This document shows, one piece after another, positions 22,476 through 32,194 of a DNA stretch of 64,000 bases; position 1 is the first letter of the stretch; each line of letters starts with the position of its first letter. Source of the DNA: Roseiarcus sp963842835 (GTDB lineage Bacteria; Pseudomonadota; Alphaproteobacteria; Rhizobiales; Beijerinckiaceae). Below the pieces are notes generated by a model. It did not search any database. It was not told the origin of the DNA and saw only the letters and a list, made by a program, of their open reading frames with translations. The position numbers and the translations under genes are program-made. Location: positions 1-64,000 of the forward strand of contig CAWJIB010000006.1 in assembly GCA_963842835.1 (NCBI GenBank), in the 5' to 3' direction.

Positions 22476-23189
22476 TTACGCTCCGATCGCTTTGGGAAGC
22501 CAATTTCGCCAGATCGCCTTCGACGCCGTTTCAAGCGCGGGCGCGAAATTGCGGCCTTCTTCCCTCAGTCGACGAATGTTGAGGCCGGCATAGGCCAACT
22601 CGCATGCATGTCCGACGTACCAGCGCTCCAGGTCGAGCACAGTCGCTTCAATATGGAACTGAAGCGCCAGCGCATGGGCGCCGATGGCGAATGCTTGGTT
22701 GGGATAGGCGCGCGTCGCCGCGAGGTGGAGCGCTTGCTCCGGCATATCGAATGTGTCGCCATGCCAGTGAAGGACGTTAAGGCCGGGCGCGAACAGACGC
22801 GCGAACCACGGACACCGCTGCACATCCGGCCCGGCTTCGATCGGCGCCCAGCCGATCCGTTTGCCGTGCGCGCCGGGGTAAACGCGCGATCCCAAAGCCG
22901 CCGCCATCACTTGCGCGCCCAGGCACAAGCCGAGCGTTGGTCGCCGAGCGGCGAGGCGTGCGCGGATCAGGTCGACCTCCGCGTCGAGAAACGGATAGGC
23001 CTCCCGCTCGTAGACGCCGATCGGGCCACCCAATGCGACCACGAGGTCGGGCGCGAGGGGATCGATGGCGCTGAGTTCGGCCGTGCATGCATCGACCGTC
23101 TCAATTGCAAAGCCGAAGCGCGTCAGCTCCGGCGCCAGCGAACCGAGCCCTTCAAAAGCGACGTGCGTTATCGCCAAAGCCTTCCGCAT
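22476..23189 (-). CDS. Class I glutamine amidotransferase-like protein
   Basis: 237 residues of the GuaA/GATase1 type. The nucleophile cysteine is in the elbow GLCLGAQVMAAALG. The later HWHGDTFDMPE and a histidine/glutamate pair (ALQFHIEATV) complete the triad. VALGGPIGVYE near residue 70 is typical of stand-alone GMP-synthase-like amidotransferases. It releases ammonia from glutamine or acts on gamma-glutamyl compounds; no partner synthase lies nearby. Start at 23189 begins MRKALAITHVAFEG. It is a solitary gene between the NUDIX gene and the regulator. Confidence 0.85.
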   Translation of the reverse strand: MRKALAITHVAFEGLGSLAPELTRFGFAIETVDACTAELSAIDPLAPDLVVALGGPIGVYEREAYPFLDAEVDLIRARLAARRPTLGLCLGAQVMAAALGSRVYPGAHGKRIGWAPIEAGPDVQRCPWFARLFAPGLNVLHWHGDTFDMPEQALHLAATRAYPNQAFAIGAHALALQFHIEATVLDLERWYVGHACELAYAGLNIRRLREEGRNFAPALETASKAIWRNWLPKAIGA

Positions 23190-23378
23190 CGCGTTCTCCC
23201 GCTGTTCCCCGCGGCCGCTTGATCCCTTCGAAGGTGTCGGCGTCACAGACAATCAGCGCGCCCCCTCGTATCGCGAACGGCGCGAGTTATCATGATCCGC
23301 CGACCGAACGATGCAAGATCATCATTGCTGCGGGCGGCGGCGTCCTTGACTACGGTTAATTTGGCAAAGGCCGGACGC

Positions 23379-24215
23379 TCAGCGGGACCGCCGACTGGCC
23401 GCTGGGCTCAAGGCGTTCGGCTCGACGGGCTCAGACGCGGGCCGGGGCGCGCGACCGTCTCGCGAGTCCGGGAATCCGGAGCAATGCCGCGGGGCGGATC
23501 CCGACGTGAGTTCCGTGCCCGCGGTACGCTCTTTGTGGCCGTCGACGAAGGCGGCGAGTCTGGCGAGATCGCTTATGCATACGCTTTCGCGGTTGACCGT
23601 GACGCCGAACGCCTCCAATTTGCCAAGCGCGCGCGAAAAGCTCTCCGGCTTCATGCCGAGGCGATTGGCGATCAGGGCCTTTTCGTAAGGCAAGGCGATC
23701 TCCGCCGGACCCGAGTCCGCAGCGGCCTGCTTGAGAAAAAAATCGGCGATGCGTTGCGGCGCCGATTGCGCTTTCAGCCTTTCGATCTCGTCGACAAGTT
23801 CCCTGAGGCGCAGCGAAGCGGCTGCCAGCATGTCGAAGGCGAGCTGCGGCTGCGCGAGAATTGCGCGTCGCAAGACGGCGGCGTCCACCTTGAGGATGCG
23901 CGCCGGCGAGACCGCTTCGCAGCTCGCGGGATAACGGCCGCCGAGGAACATGGCGACTTCCGCGAAGGTTTCGCCGGCGGAAAAGATCGCGACGACCACT
24001 TCCTCGCCGTCCTCCCGTAGACGAAGGAGTTTCGCCCAGCCCTCTATCACGACAAAGAAACCGTCCGCCGGATCGCCCTGGTGGAAGATTTGCTCCCCGC
24101 GCGCATACCGCCGAGGCGCCCGATCCTGGATGATTGCGCGCGAAATCGTCGGCCCCATCGCCTTGAACAGCGGCGCCTGCAATACGATGTCCCAATCGTG
24201 AGCCGAAAGACCCAT
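23379..24215 (-). CDS. Crp/Fnr family regulator, DNR-like
   Basis: 278 residues. A cyclic-nucleotide-like sensor domain at about 15-130 contains GEQIFHQGDPADGFFVVIEG and GETFAEVAMF. A helix-turn-helix at about 175-210 contains the recognition helix PESFSRALGKL. E-x-x-S-R in that helix is the FNR/DNR signature for TTGA half sites. The N-terminal cysteine cluster of FNR is missing, so the sensor is not the oxygen-labile [4Fe-4S] type. DNR/NnrR members without that cluster sense NO, often through haem. It is divergent from ric, 600 bases away, supporting an NO-response role. About 60 extra residues follow the DNA-binding domain. Confidence 0.8.
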   Translation of the reverse strand: MGLSAHDWDIVLQAPLFKAMGPTISRAIIQDRAPRRYARGEQIFHQGDPADGFFVVIEGWAKLLRLREDGEEVVVAIFSAGETFAEVAMFLGGRYPASCEAVSPARILKVDAAVLRRAILAQPQLAFDMLAAASLRLRELVDEIERLKAQSAPQRIADFFLKQAAADSGPAEIALPYEKALIANRLGMKPESFSRALGKLEAFGVTVNRESVCISDLARLAAFVDGHKERTAGTELTSGSAPRHCSGFPDSRDGRAPRPASEPVEPNALSPAASRRSR

Positions 24216-24468
24216 GTCTCTTTCCCGCGTGTGAACGTGCTTAGCAGGCTTGGCGTCCCTTTGCACGCGCGGGCGGCGGTGGCGAGATTCCGCTCCTGGT
24301 TGCGCGCATAGGGCCGGGGCGGTCGGCGCAGATTCCGTCAGCCGGGCGGTCGATCCAAGTTCGCGCCGTGACCTCGGTAGGGAAGGCGTGATTCTGCGCG
24401 CCGTCGCGTCGCATCGCCCCGCCGACAATCGTGGAAGGCTGCGCGATGGACTGTCGCTCGCTTAAAGT

Positions 24469-24517
24469 AGCATTTGCAATGCGTGTTTCAATGAGCTAAA
24501 AAGGCATTGCAAATACC
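24469..24517. promoter_or_regulatory. Two NsrR-type sites upstream of ric (first copy)
   Basis: Two partly palindromic sites: AGCAT-TTGCA-ATGCG at 24469-24483 and GGCAT-TGCAA-ATACC at 24503-24517. Each fits GYAT-N5-ATRC, the core of the published NsrR consensus. Their outer arms (24472-24482 and 24504-24514) also form an 11-base inverted repeat. Centres are 34 bases apart. The sites are about 300 bases before the ATG, so a longish leader is implied. Confidence 0.6.
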
Positions 24518-24815
24518 AGTCTAAGGCGCGGACCGATGGCAGGGACCCGATCGGCGGCGCAACGCCGCAAGCCAATCACGACCGAGATCGTGGCGCCGAT
24601 CGGCGTCGACGAGGCGAGATCGAGCGCCTCGCGAAGACCGACCCGGCCGTCTGCGCCCCTTCCGCTGAAGCGCACTTCGGCGAGGGCGCCCGGCGCATCG
24701 CGGAAAGTCTCGACCTCGGAATCGCGGGCCCGCATGGCGTCCTGGCCGCCCGAGGCGAAACGTTTCGCAGTCACAAGCGTAGTCGCCACTTCGACCATTA
24801 CAAAGGAGAGCTGCA

Positions 24816-25493
24816 ATGACGGCACAGACCCAGAGTGTTTCCCTGCGCAACCGAACGGTAGGCGAGCTAGCCGCGACGATGGCCGGCGCGACTGCGGTAT
24901 TTCGAAAATTCCGGGTCAATTCCTGCTGTCGCGGCGACGTCGCGCTGGGCGAGGCGGCTCGGCAGCGCGGCATCGACGTCGATGATGTCGAGCGCGAACT
25001 CCGCGCCCTCGAAGCCTCAAGCGCCGCGCTTCCAGAATCCTGGGAGACGGGGTGGCTGATCGATCACATTCTGGCCCGGTATCACGAAACGCACCGACGT
25101 GAACTGCCCGAACTCATCGAACTCGCCAGAAAGGTGGAGGCGGTCCATATCGATCATCCCCAGGCGCCGCGCGGCCTTGCGGACTTGCTGAAGCAGATGC
25201 AGGGCGAGCTTGAAGTTCACATGAAGAAGGAGGAACTCATTCTGTTCCCGGCGATGCGGCGACGCAGTGGAGGCGGGCTCGACGCGCCGATCGCACAAAT
25301 GCGTCACGATCATGCCGACCATGGCGAGCGCTTGCAACGGATGCAAGAGATCACGAGCCGATTTTCCCAGCCCGAAGGCGCATGCCGTTCCTGGCAAGCG
25401 CTTTATCTCGGCGCAGCAAAGCTCGCGGACGACCTGATGGAACACATTCACTTGGAAAACAATGTCCTGTTTCCGAGATATCAGGCGTCGTAG
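24816..25493 (+). CDS. Iron-sulfur cluster repair di-iron protein, first copy (Ric/YtfE/DnrN)
   Basis: 225 residues. An N-terminal ScdA_N-like domain with a cysteine pair (NSCCRGD, residues about 36-42) is followed by a hemerythrin-like domain whose histidines lie in RYHETHRRELPEL, VHMKKEELILFP, MRHDHADHGE and LMEHIHLENNVLFP. The family repairs nitrosatively or oxidatively damaged Fe-S clusters through a non-haem di-iron centre. The cysteine motif differs from the common DFCCGG, which the second copy at 41068 has. AGGAG upstream supports the ATG. NsrR-type sites lie upstream. The DNR-like regulator is divergent from it. Confidence 0.9.
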   Translation: MTAQTQSVSLRNRTVGELAATMAGATAVFRKFRVNSCCRGDVALGEAARQRGIDVDDVERELRALEASSAALPESWETGWLIDHILARYHETHRRELPELIELARKVEAVHIDHPQAPRGLADLLKQMQGELEVHMKKEELILFPAMRRRSGGGLDAPIAQMRHDHADHGERLQRMQEITSRFSQPEGACRSWQALYLGAAKLADDLMEHIHLENNVLFPRYQAS

Positions 25494-25665
25494 TCGTAGA
25501 CGGCATGAAGGCGACCGCCCGCATCCTTGGCCTGCCCAACGCTCGCGAGCGCGCCGTCGCGTAACGATATAGGCGCCTGAATGTCGATGCGGCCGGAGCG
25601 AAGGCCGTGATACAGATCGGACGCCGGCCGTTCGCGACCGGTCCCGATTTTGCCTGAAGAGGCAG

Positions 25666-25884
25666 TCAAATGACGCGCCGAACGGACGAGGCGATCCGCC
25701 GCAAGATCCGCCCGGTATGGCCGCGCGGGGCGCGCGTCATCTTCGCCAGGATCATCGCGCCGATTGCTCCCGCTTTCAGCGCATCGATCGCCGCACTGAG
25801 CGGCGGATTGGCGCCGATGGGAATGCCCGTGACCGCGAACGTCAGCCATGCGGCGAAGCAGAGCGCGAAGGCGAGCGCGCTCAC
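25666..25884 (-). pseudogene. Chimeric remnant: NarK-like start joined to an internal NnrS piece
   Basis: The frame opens (GTG at 25884, upstream residues also in frame) with ALAFALCFAAWLTFAVTGIP, which resembles the first membrane helix of NarK (STIAFAVCFAVWTIFSIIGV in the narK of this window). It then passes into GAIGAMILAKMTRAPRGHTG, which matches an internal segment of the intact NnrS here (GAVGTMTLAMMTRATLGHTG). About 72 residues in total. The simplest reading is a deletion that joined the 5' end of a narK copy to the middle of an nnrS copy. No function is expected. It lies between ric and the next Crp/Fnr gene. Confidence 0.55.
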
Positions 25885-25935
25885 GAGCAGCGCCCGCAGC
25901 GCGACCCGGTGGGATCGAAGCGGCCGTGTCCATGG

Positions 25936-26739
25936 TCAGGCTTGCCTGTTCTCAAGAGGGATGATCGGCTCTGGACCGTCGATCAGCGGATCGAGCGGGA
26001 AATGGGCGCGAGCAACTGCCGCGTTCTCAACGTGAACGACCTCGCCGTGTATGTTCATTCCGAATCGCGCCATGCTCGACAAGGTCCGCGAGAAGGTCTC
26101 GCGCGTCATGCCGAGTTGCGAGGCGATGAGGTGCTTCTCGATTGGCAGTCGGACCGTGGCCTCGGCGTCCGACGATCCCAGCAGCGAGACGAGATAACAT
26201 CCGACCCGCTCTTCGGCCGAGCGCAGTTTCAAGTTCTTGTGGATGCGCACCTGGCGTCGGAACTGAGAGGTGAGGCAGCCCAGAACAGCGGAGCACAGCG
26301 CGTGATCGGCCGAGACGGCCTCTCGGAAGGCCTGCGCCGGAACCATGAGAAGATGCGCCTCCTCGTAAACGCGGGCGCGCATCAGATAGGGCTGACCGCT
26401 GATGACGGCGGCCGGAATGATCAGATCGACCGGCCGCACCAGCTCGACGAGCGTCTCGACTCGATCGCGCACGCCCAGAAGTTCGATGCCGCCGTCGAGG
26501 AGGAACAGCGCGAAGTTGGGACGCTCCGCTTGCTCGAACAGCAGGCTTCCGGCCGGGACGCGGTGCATTACAGCTTGGGCCGCCAGCCCGTCCAGCGTCA
26601 GATCGGAAACCTGCCGCAGCCAGACAATGCTCCGGAACGCTTCGCGCGCAGCGGATTGCGGCCTCGAGTCAGGCACGCTTATCCCCGCGCCGGTCAGGGC
26701 ATGGCTGCCAGGCCGTTTGGAGGCCAAGCCGGTTTCCAT
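25936..26739 (-). CDS. Crp/Fnr family regulator, NarR-like candidate
   Basis: 267 residues. The sensor domain at about 40-150 includes AGSLLFEQAERPNFALFLLDGG. The DNA-binding domain has HLIASQLGMTRETFSRTLSSM with E-x-x-S-R in the recognition helix, predicting a TTGAN4NTCAA-type target. No N-terminal Fe-S cysteine cluster is present. It is divergent from narG with a 197-base intergenic region carrying a matching box, the arrangement known for NarR in Paracoccus, which turns on nar genes with nitrate. NarR is therefore my best guess; a second DNR-type NO sensor is the alternative. Confidence 0.75.
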   Translation of the reverse strand: METGLASKRPGSHALTGAGISVPDSRPQSAAREAFRSIVWLRQVSDLTLDGLAAQAVMHRVPAGSLLFEQAERPNFALFLLDGGIELLGVRDRVETLVELVRPVDLIIPAAVISGQPYLMRARVYEEAHLLMVPAQAFREAVSADHALCSAVLGCLTSQFRRQVRIHKNLKLRSAEERVGCYLVSLLGSSDAEATVRLPIEKHLIASQLGMTRETFSRTLSSMARFGMNIHGEVVHVENAAVARAHFPLDPLIDGPEPIIPLENRQA

Positions 26740-26837
26740 TCGCTTTCATTCCTTCAAAGAGCGGGCGCCTAGGCGGACAATGCCTTCGAGAATGCGCTTC
26801 AGGTCACACCATATAATGCCCAAAAGCATGCGATGTC

Positions 26838-26851
26838 TTGACCTAAGTCAA
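26838..26851. promoter_or_regulatory. FNR/NarR-type box upstream of narG
   Basis: A perfect palindrome TTGAC-CTAA-GTCAA, one base per arm from the FNR consensus TTGAT-N4-ATCAA. It lies 86 bases before the narG start and 99 bases before the divergent regulator start, so it could control both. Confidence 0.75.
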
Positions 26852-26936
26852 TGCAACGCGCGCGAGGATCCGCATGATCCGAACCTCGCCGTCATGGGCC
26901 GCCGCGGCGAGCGACCGCGAACCCCAGGGAACGAAA

Positions 26937-29900
26937 ATGAGTCACTTTCTCGACCGGCTGACCTTCTTCAAACGTCCCGCGGAGGCGTTTTCCCAGGGCC
27001 ACGGCGTCACGACGCACGAGGACCGTTCCTGGGAGGACGGCTACCGCAAGCGCTGGCAGCACGACAAAATCGTGCGCTCCACCCATGGCGTGAATTGCAC
27101 CGGCTCCTGCTCGTGGAAGGTCTATGTCAAAGGCGGAATCGTCACCTGGGAGACCCAGCAGACCGACTATCCCCGCACAAGGCCGGACATGCCCAACCAC
27201 GAGCCGCGCGGTTGCGCGCGCGGGGCGAGCTATAGCTGGTATCTCTATTCCGGCAACCGGGTGAAATACCCGCTGATCCGCTCGCGTCTCGTCAAAGCGT
27301 GGCGCGAGGCGCGTGCGCTGTCGACTCCCGTTGCAGCTTGGAAAAGCATTGTCGAGAATCCGGCCAAGCGCGCATCCTACGTCTCCAAGCGCGGTCTCGG
27401 CGGCTTCGTCCGCGCGAGCTGGGACGAGGTCAACGAGATCATCGCCGCCGCCAACGCCTATACCGCGAAGACCTACGGGCCGGACCGCATCTTCGGCTTT
27501 TCGCCCATCCCGGCGATGTCGATGGTCAGCTACGCCGCAGGCGCGCGCTATCTGTCGCTGCTGGGCGGCGTCTGCCTGTCCTTTTACGATTGGTATTGCG
27601 ATCTGCCGCCCGCCAGCCCGCAGACCTGGGGCGAACAAACCGACGTGCCGGAATCGGCCGACTGGTACAATTCCGGCTTCTTGATCCTTTGGGGCTCCAA
27701 CGTGCCGCAGACGCGCACGCCCGACGCGCACTTCTACACCGAGGTGCGCTACAAGGGCGCGAAAAGCGTCGTCATCTGCCCGGACTATTCCGAAGCCTCG
27801 AAATTCGCCGATCTCTGGGTCTCGCCCAAGCAGGGGACCGACGCGGCGCTGGCCATGGCGATGGGCCATGTGATCCTGCGCGAATTCCATATCGATCGCC
27901 AGGCGGACTATTTCGGCGATTATATCAGGCAATATACCGACATGCCGATGTTGGTGCGGCTCGTGAAGCAGGGCGCATATTACGTGCCCGAGCGCTTCCT
28001 GCGCGCCTGCGACCTCACAGGTGGGCTAGCGGAAGCGAACAATCCGGAATGGAAGACGCTGGCGTTCGACGAGATCACCGGCGCGCTGGTCGTCCCCAAA
28101 GGCTCGGTCGGTTTCCGCTGGGGCGAAAAGGGCCGCTGGAACCTCGAGGAGAAGGACGCGTCCGGCAGGGACATCAAGCTGCGTCTGTCGCTGGCCGATA
28201 CGAAGGACGTGATCGCCGAAGTCGGCTTTCCCTATTTCGGCAACCGTGAGCACAGCCATTTCGCGGGTACCGACCATCCCGGCGTTCTTGTTCGGAATGT
28301 TCCGGCAAGGAAGCTGCAAACCGCTGAGGGCGAGACGCTGGTTGCTTCGGTGTTCGACCTGTTCGCGGCGAATTACGGCGTCGATCGCGGCTTTGGCGGC
28401 AAGCATGTCGCCAGGAGCTACGACGACATGGAGCCATACACGCCCGCGTGGGCGGAAAAAATCACCGGCGTCCCGCGCGCGCAGATCATCACGGTGGCGC
28501 GTGAATTCGCGAGGAATGCCGAGAAGACCAAGGGCCGCTCGATGGTCATCGTCGGCGCCGGGCTGAACCACTGGTACCACATGGACATGAACTACCGCGG
28601 CATCATCAACATGCTGGTGATGTGCGGCTGCGTCGGCCAGTCGGGCGGGGGCTGGTCGCACTATGTCGGCCAGGAAAAGCTGCGCCCGCAAACGGGCTGG
28701 CTGCCCCTGGCCTTTGCCCTCGACTGGGGCCGCCCGCCGCGCCAGATGAACGCCACCTCCGCCTTCTATGCCCACACCGATCAATGGCGCTACGAGACGC
28801 TGACGACTGTGGACATAATTTCCCCCACCGCCCCAGCGGGTCCGTGGGACGGCGCGATAATCGACTACAACGTCCGGGCCGAGCGCATGGGCTGGCTGCC
28901 CTCAGCGCCGCAATTGCAGGCCAATCCCTTGGAGATCGCGCGACAGGCGGCGGCTGCCGGGCTGGAGGCGAAGGACTACGTCGCGCAATCGCTGAAATCG
29001 GGAGCGCTGAAGTTGTCGTGCGAGGATCCGGACAATGCCCAGAACTGGCCGCGCAATCTCTTTGTCTGGCGCTCCAATCTCTTGGGCGCCTCGGGCAAAG
29101 GGCACGAATATTTCCTGAAACACCTCGTCGGCGCCACGCATGGCGTCATCGGCAAGGAACTGGGCGAGGAAGGCCATGGGAAGCCGACGGAAGTCGCCTG
29201 GAATGACAAGGCCCCCGAAGGCAAGCTCGATCTGATGGTGACGCTCGACTTTCGCATGTCCACGACTTGCATGTATTCCGACATCGTCCTGCCCACCGCC
29301 ACCTGGTACGAGAAGGACGATCTCAACACCTCCGACATGCATCCCTTCATCCATCCCCTCACTGCGGCCGTCGACCCGGCATGGCAATCGCGCAGCGATT
29401 GGGAGATTTACAAGGGCATCGCGAAGGCTTTCTCAAAAGTCGCGCCCGAGGTTCTGGGCGTCGAGAAGGACGTAGTGCTCACCCCGATCATGCACGACTC
29501 GCCCGCCGAAATTGCCCAGGCGTTGGACGTGAAGGACTGGAAAAAGGGCGAGGTCGAGCCGATCCCAGGCAGGACGTTGCCCAGCATCACCGTGGTCGAG
29601 CGCGACTATCCGCATGTCTACGAGCGCTTCACCTCGCTCGGCCCGCTGATGGATAAGCTCGGCAATGGCGGCAAGGGGATGGCCTGGAACACGCAGCACG
29701 AAGTGGAGTTCCTCAAGAAGCTGAACGGTGAAGTGGCGCAAGGGTCCTCCAAGGGCCTGGCGCGAATCGACAGCGCCATCGACGCCGCCGAAGTGTTGCT
29801 GTCGCTCGCGCCCGAAACCAATGGCGAAGTCGCGGTGAAGGCCTGGGCTTCGCTTGGCGGGTTCACCGGCCTGGATCACACGCATCTCGCGATCCCGAAG

Positions 29901-30677
29901 GAGGATGAGAAAATCCGCTTCCGCGATGTCGTCGCGCAGCCGCGCAAGATCATCTCCTCGCCGATCTGGTCGGGTCTGGAATCCGAAAAGGTCTGCTACA
30001 ACGCCGGCTATACGAATGTGCACGAGCTGATCCCGTGGCGCACGCTGACCGGCCGCCAGCAACTCTATCAGGATCATCTGTGGATGCGCGCCTTCGGCGA
30101 AGGGTTTTGCGTCTATCGCCCGCCCATCGACACGAAGACGGTCAAGCCGGTCATCGACCAGCGCCCCAACGGCGCCAAGCAGATCGTGCTGAACTTCATC
30201 ACGCCGCATCAGAAATGGGGCATCCACTCCACCTATACCGACAATCTCCTCATGCTGACGCTGTCGCGCGGCGGACCGATCGTCTGGATGAGCGAGCAGG
30301 ACGCCGCCAAGGCCGGCATCGTCGATAACGATTGGATCGAGGCTTACAACGCCAACGGCGCGCTGGTCGCCCGCGCGGTCGTCTCGCAGCGCGTCAAGAA
30401 CGGCATGTGCATGATGTATCATGCGCAGGAGAAGATCGTGAATGTGCCGGGCTCGGAAATGACCGGGCTGCGCGGCGGCATCCATAATTCCGTGACGCGC
30501 GTCGTGCTGAAGCCGACGCACATGATCGGCGGCTACGCCCAGCAATCCTATAGCTTCAACTATTACGGCACCGTCGGCTCCAACCGCGACGAATTCGTCA
30601 TCATCCGCAAGATGTCGAAGATCGACTGGATGGACGAGGAAGCCGCTGCCGAACTCAAGCTGGAGCCCGCACAATGA
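26937..30677 (+). CDS. narG: Respiratory nitrate reductase alpha subunit
   Basis: 1246 residues. Catalytic subunit of membrane-bound nitrate reductase, holding bis-MGD molybdenum and the FS0 cluster on the cytoplasmic side. The N-terminus has RSWEDGYRKRWQHDKIVRST followed by HGVNCTGSCSWKVY, the histidine/cysteine FS0 ligands. The Mo-ligand aspartate region is NSGFLILWGSNVPQTRTPDA. The start at 26937 (MSHFLDRLTFFKRP) has an AGGGAA site; longer starts lack homology. Its stop overlaps the narH start by 4 bases. An FNR-type box lies 86 bases upstream, so expression under low oxygen and nitrate is expected. Confidence 0.97.
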   Translation: MSHFLDRLTFFKRPAEAFSQGHGVTTHEDRSWEDGYRKRWQHDKIVRSTHGVNCTGSCSWKVYVKGGIVTWETQQTDYPRTRPDMPNHEPRGCARGASYSWYLYSGNRVKYPLIRSRLVKAWREARALSTPVAAWKSIVENPAKRASYVSKRGLGGFVRASWDEVNEIIAAANAYTAKTYGPDRIFGFSPIPAMSMVSYAAGARYLSLLGGVCLSFYDWYCDLPPASPQTWGEQTDVPESADWYNSGFLILWGSNVPQTRTPDAHFYTEVRYKGAKSVVICPDYSEASKFADLWVSPKQGTDAALAMAMGHVILREFHIDRQADYFGDYIRQYTDMPMLVRLVKQGAYYVPERFLRACDLTGGLAEANNPEWKTLAFDEITGALVVPKGSVGFRWGEKGRWNLEEKDASGRDIKLRLSLADTKDVIAEVGFPYFGNREHSHFAGTDHPGVLVRNVPARKLQTAEGETLVASVFDLFAANYGVDRGFGGKHVARSYDDMEPYTPAWAEKITGVPRAQIITVAREFARNAEKTKGRSMVIVGAGLNHWYHMDMNYRGIINMLVMCGCVGQSGGGWSHYVGQEKLRPQTGWLPLAFALDWGRPPRQMNATSAFYAHTDQWRYETLTTVDIISPTAPAGPWDGAIIDYNVRAERMGWLPSAPQLQANPLEIARQAAAAGLEAKDYVAQSLKSGALKLSCEDPDNAQNWPRNLFVWRSNLLGASGKGHEYFLKHLVGATHGVIGKELGEEGHGKPTEVAWNDKAPEGKLDLMVTLDFRMSTTCMYSDIVLPTATWYEKDDLNTSDMHPFIHPLTAAVDPAWQSRSDWEIYKGIAKAFSKVAPEVLGVEKDVVLTPIMHDSPAEIAQALDVKDWKKGEVEPIPGRTLPSITVVERDYPHVYERFTSLGPLMDKLGNGGKGMAWNTQHEVEFLKKLNGEVAQGSSKGLARIDSAIDAAEVLLSLAPETNGEVAVKAWASLGGFTGLDHTHLAIPKEDEKIRFRDVVAQPRKIISSPIWSGLESEKVCYNAGYTNVHELIPWRTLTGRQQLYQDHLWMRAFGEGFCVYRPPIDTKTVKPVIDQRPNGAKQIVLNFITPHQKWGIHSTYTDNLLMLTLSRGGPIVWMSEQDAAKAGIVDNDWIEAYNANGALVARAVVSQRVKNGMCMMYHAQEKIVNVPGSEMTGLRGGIHNSVTRVVLKPTHMIGGYAQQSYSFNYYGTVGSNRDEFVIIRKMSKIDWMDEEAAAELKLEPAQ

Positions 30678-32194
30678 AAATCCGCGCCCAGATCGCCATG
30701 GTGCTGAACCTCGATAAGTGCATCGGCTGCCACACCTGTTCCGTCACCTGCAAGAACGTCTGGACCAGCCGCGAAGGCATGGAATACGCATGGTTCAACA
30801 ATGTCGAGACCAAGCCCGGCATCGGCTATCCCAAAGAATGGGAAAACCAGAAAAAATGGAACGGCGGCTGGACGCGTAAGGCGAGCGGCAAGATCGAGCC
30901 GAAGATCGGCGCCAAATGGCGCGTGCTCGCCAAGATTTTCGCCAATCCGGACCTGCCGGAAATCGACGATTATTACGAGCCCTTCACCTTCGACTATGAG
31001 CATCTGCAGAACGCTGGGGAGAGCAAGACGATGCCGACCGCGCGGCCGCGCTCGCTGGTGTCGGGCGAGCGGATGGAGAAGATCGTTTGGGGGCCGAACT
31101 GGGAGGAGATTCTCGGCGGCGAGTTCGCCAAGCGATCGGCGGATGTGAATTTCGAGGGCGTGCAGAAGGAGATCTATGGGGCGTTCGAAAACACCTTCAT
31201 GATGTATCTGCCGCGCCTGTGCGAGCATTGTCTCAACCCCGCCTGCGTCGCCTCCTGCCCGTCGGGCGCGATCTACAAGCGGGAGGAGGACGGCATCGTC
31301 CTGATCGACCAGGACAAATGCCGGGGCTGGCGCATGTGCGTCTCCGGCTGTCCCTACAAGAAGATCTATTACAACTGGTCGAGCGGAAAATCGGAGAAAT
31401 GCATCTTCTGCTATCCGCGCATCGAGGCGGGTCAGCCGACGGTTTGCTCCGAGACGTGCGTGGGCCGCATTCGCTATCTCGGGGTGGTCTTGTACGACGC
31501 CGACCGGATCGAGGAAGCCGCCAGCGTCAAAGGCGAAAAGGATCTTTACGAGGCGCAGCTTTCGATTTTCCTTGACCCAAGCGACCCCAAAGTCATTGCG
31601 CAGGCGCGGGCGGACGGCGTTTCCGACGCCTGGATCGAGGGGGCGAAAAAATCGCCGATCTGGAAGATGGCGATGGAATGGAGGGTCGCCTTCCCGCTGC
31701 ACCCGGAATACCGCACGTTGCCGATGGTCTGGTACGTGCCGCCGCTCTCGCCGATCCAGTCGGCGGCGGAAGCGGGAAAGATGGGGCTAGACGGCGAAAT
31801 GCCCGACGTCCGCTCGCTGCGCATTCCCCTCAAGTATCTCGCCAACCTCCTGACGGCGGGGGACGAAGCTCCCGTCGCAACTGCGCTGGAGCGCATGCTG
31901 GCGATGCGCGCCTACATGCGCGCCAAGACCGTCGATGGCGTGATCGATGAGAACATCGCGCGGCGGGTCGGCCTCACCGGCGCGCAGATCGACGAGATGT
32001 ACCAGATCATGGCCATCGCCAATTACGAGGACCGTTTCGTCATCCCCACCGCGCATCGCGAGCAGGGCGTCGACCTCCAGCAATTGCGCGGCGAATGCGG
32101 CTTCTCCTTCGGCAACGGCTGCTCGGACGGCAGCACGCCGCAAAATCTGTTCGGCCAGCCCAAGCGGGCGAAGAACCCGATGGAGATCGCGTGA
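30674..32194 (+). CDS. narH: Respiratory nitrate reductase beta subunit
   Basis: 506 residues. Electron-transfer subunit with four Fe-S clusters. The first cysteine group is CIGCHTCSVTCKNVW near residue 16. CEHCLNPACVASCPSG and CRGWRMCVSGCPYKK follow; in the latter a tryptophan replaces one cysteine, as expected for the [3Fe-4S] cluster. CIFCYPRIEAGQPTVCSETC completes the set. It passes electrons from NarI haems to NarG. It overlaps narG by 4 bases and shares one base with narJ (ATGA-type junctions), so translation is coupled. Confidence 0.97.
   Translation: MKIRAQIAMVLNLDKCIGCHTCSVTCKNVWTSREGMEYAWFNNVETKPGIGYPKEWENQKKWNGGWTRKASGKIEPKIGAKWRVLAKIFANPDLPEIDDYYEPFTFDYEHLQNAGESKTMPTARPRSLVSGERMEKIVWGPNWEEILGGEFAKRSADVNFEGVQKEIYGAFENTFMMYLPRLCEHCLNPACVASCPSGAIYKREEDGIVLIDQDKCRGWRMCVSGCPYKKIYYNWSSGKSEKCIFCYPRIEAGQPTVCSETCVGRIRYLGVVLYDADRIEEAASVKGEKDLYEAQLSIFLDPSDPKVIAQARADGVSDAWIEGAKKSPIWKMAMEWRVAFPLHPEYRTLPMVWYVPPLSPIQSAAEAGKMGLDGEMPDVRSLRIPLKYLANLLTAGDEAPVATALERMLAMRAYMRAKTVDGVIDENIARRVGLTGAQIDEMYQIMAIANYEDRFVIPTAHREQGVDLQQLRGECGFSFGNGCSDGSTPQNLFGQPKRAKNPMEIA

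Noticed and set aside
23379..26739. Calling either Crp/Fnr protein an oxygen-sensing Fnr
   Set aside because: Neither has the N-terminal cysteine cluster needed for the oxygen-labile [4Fe-4S] centre.
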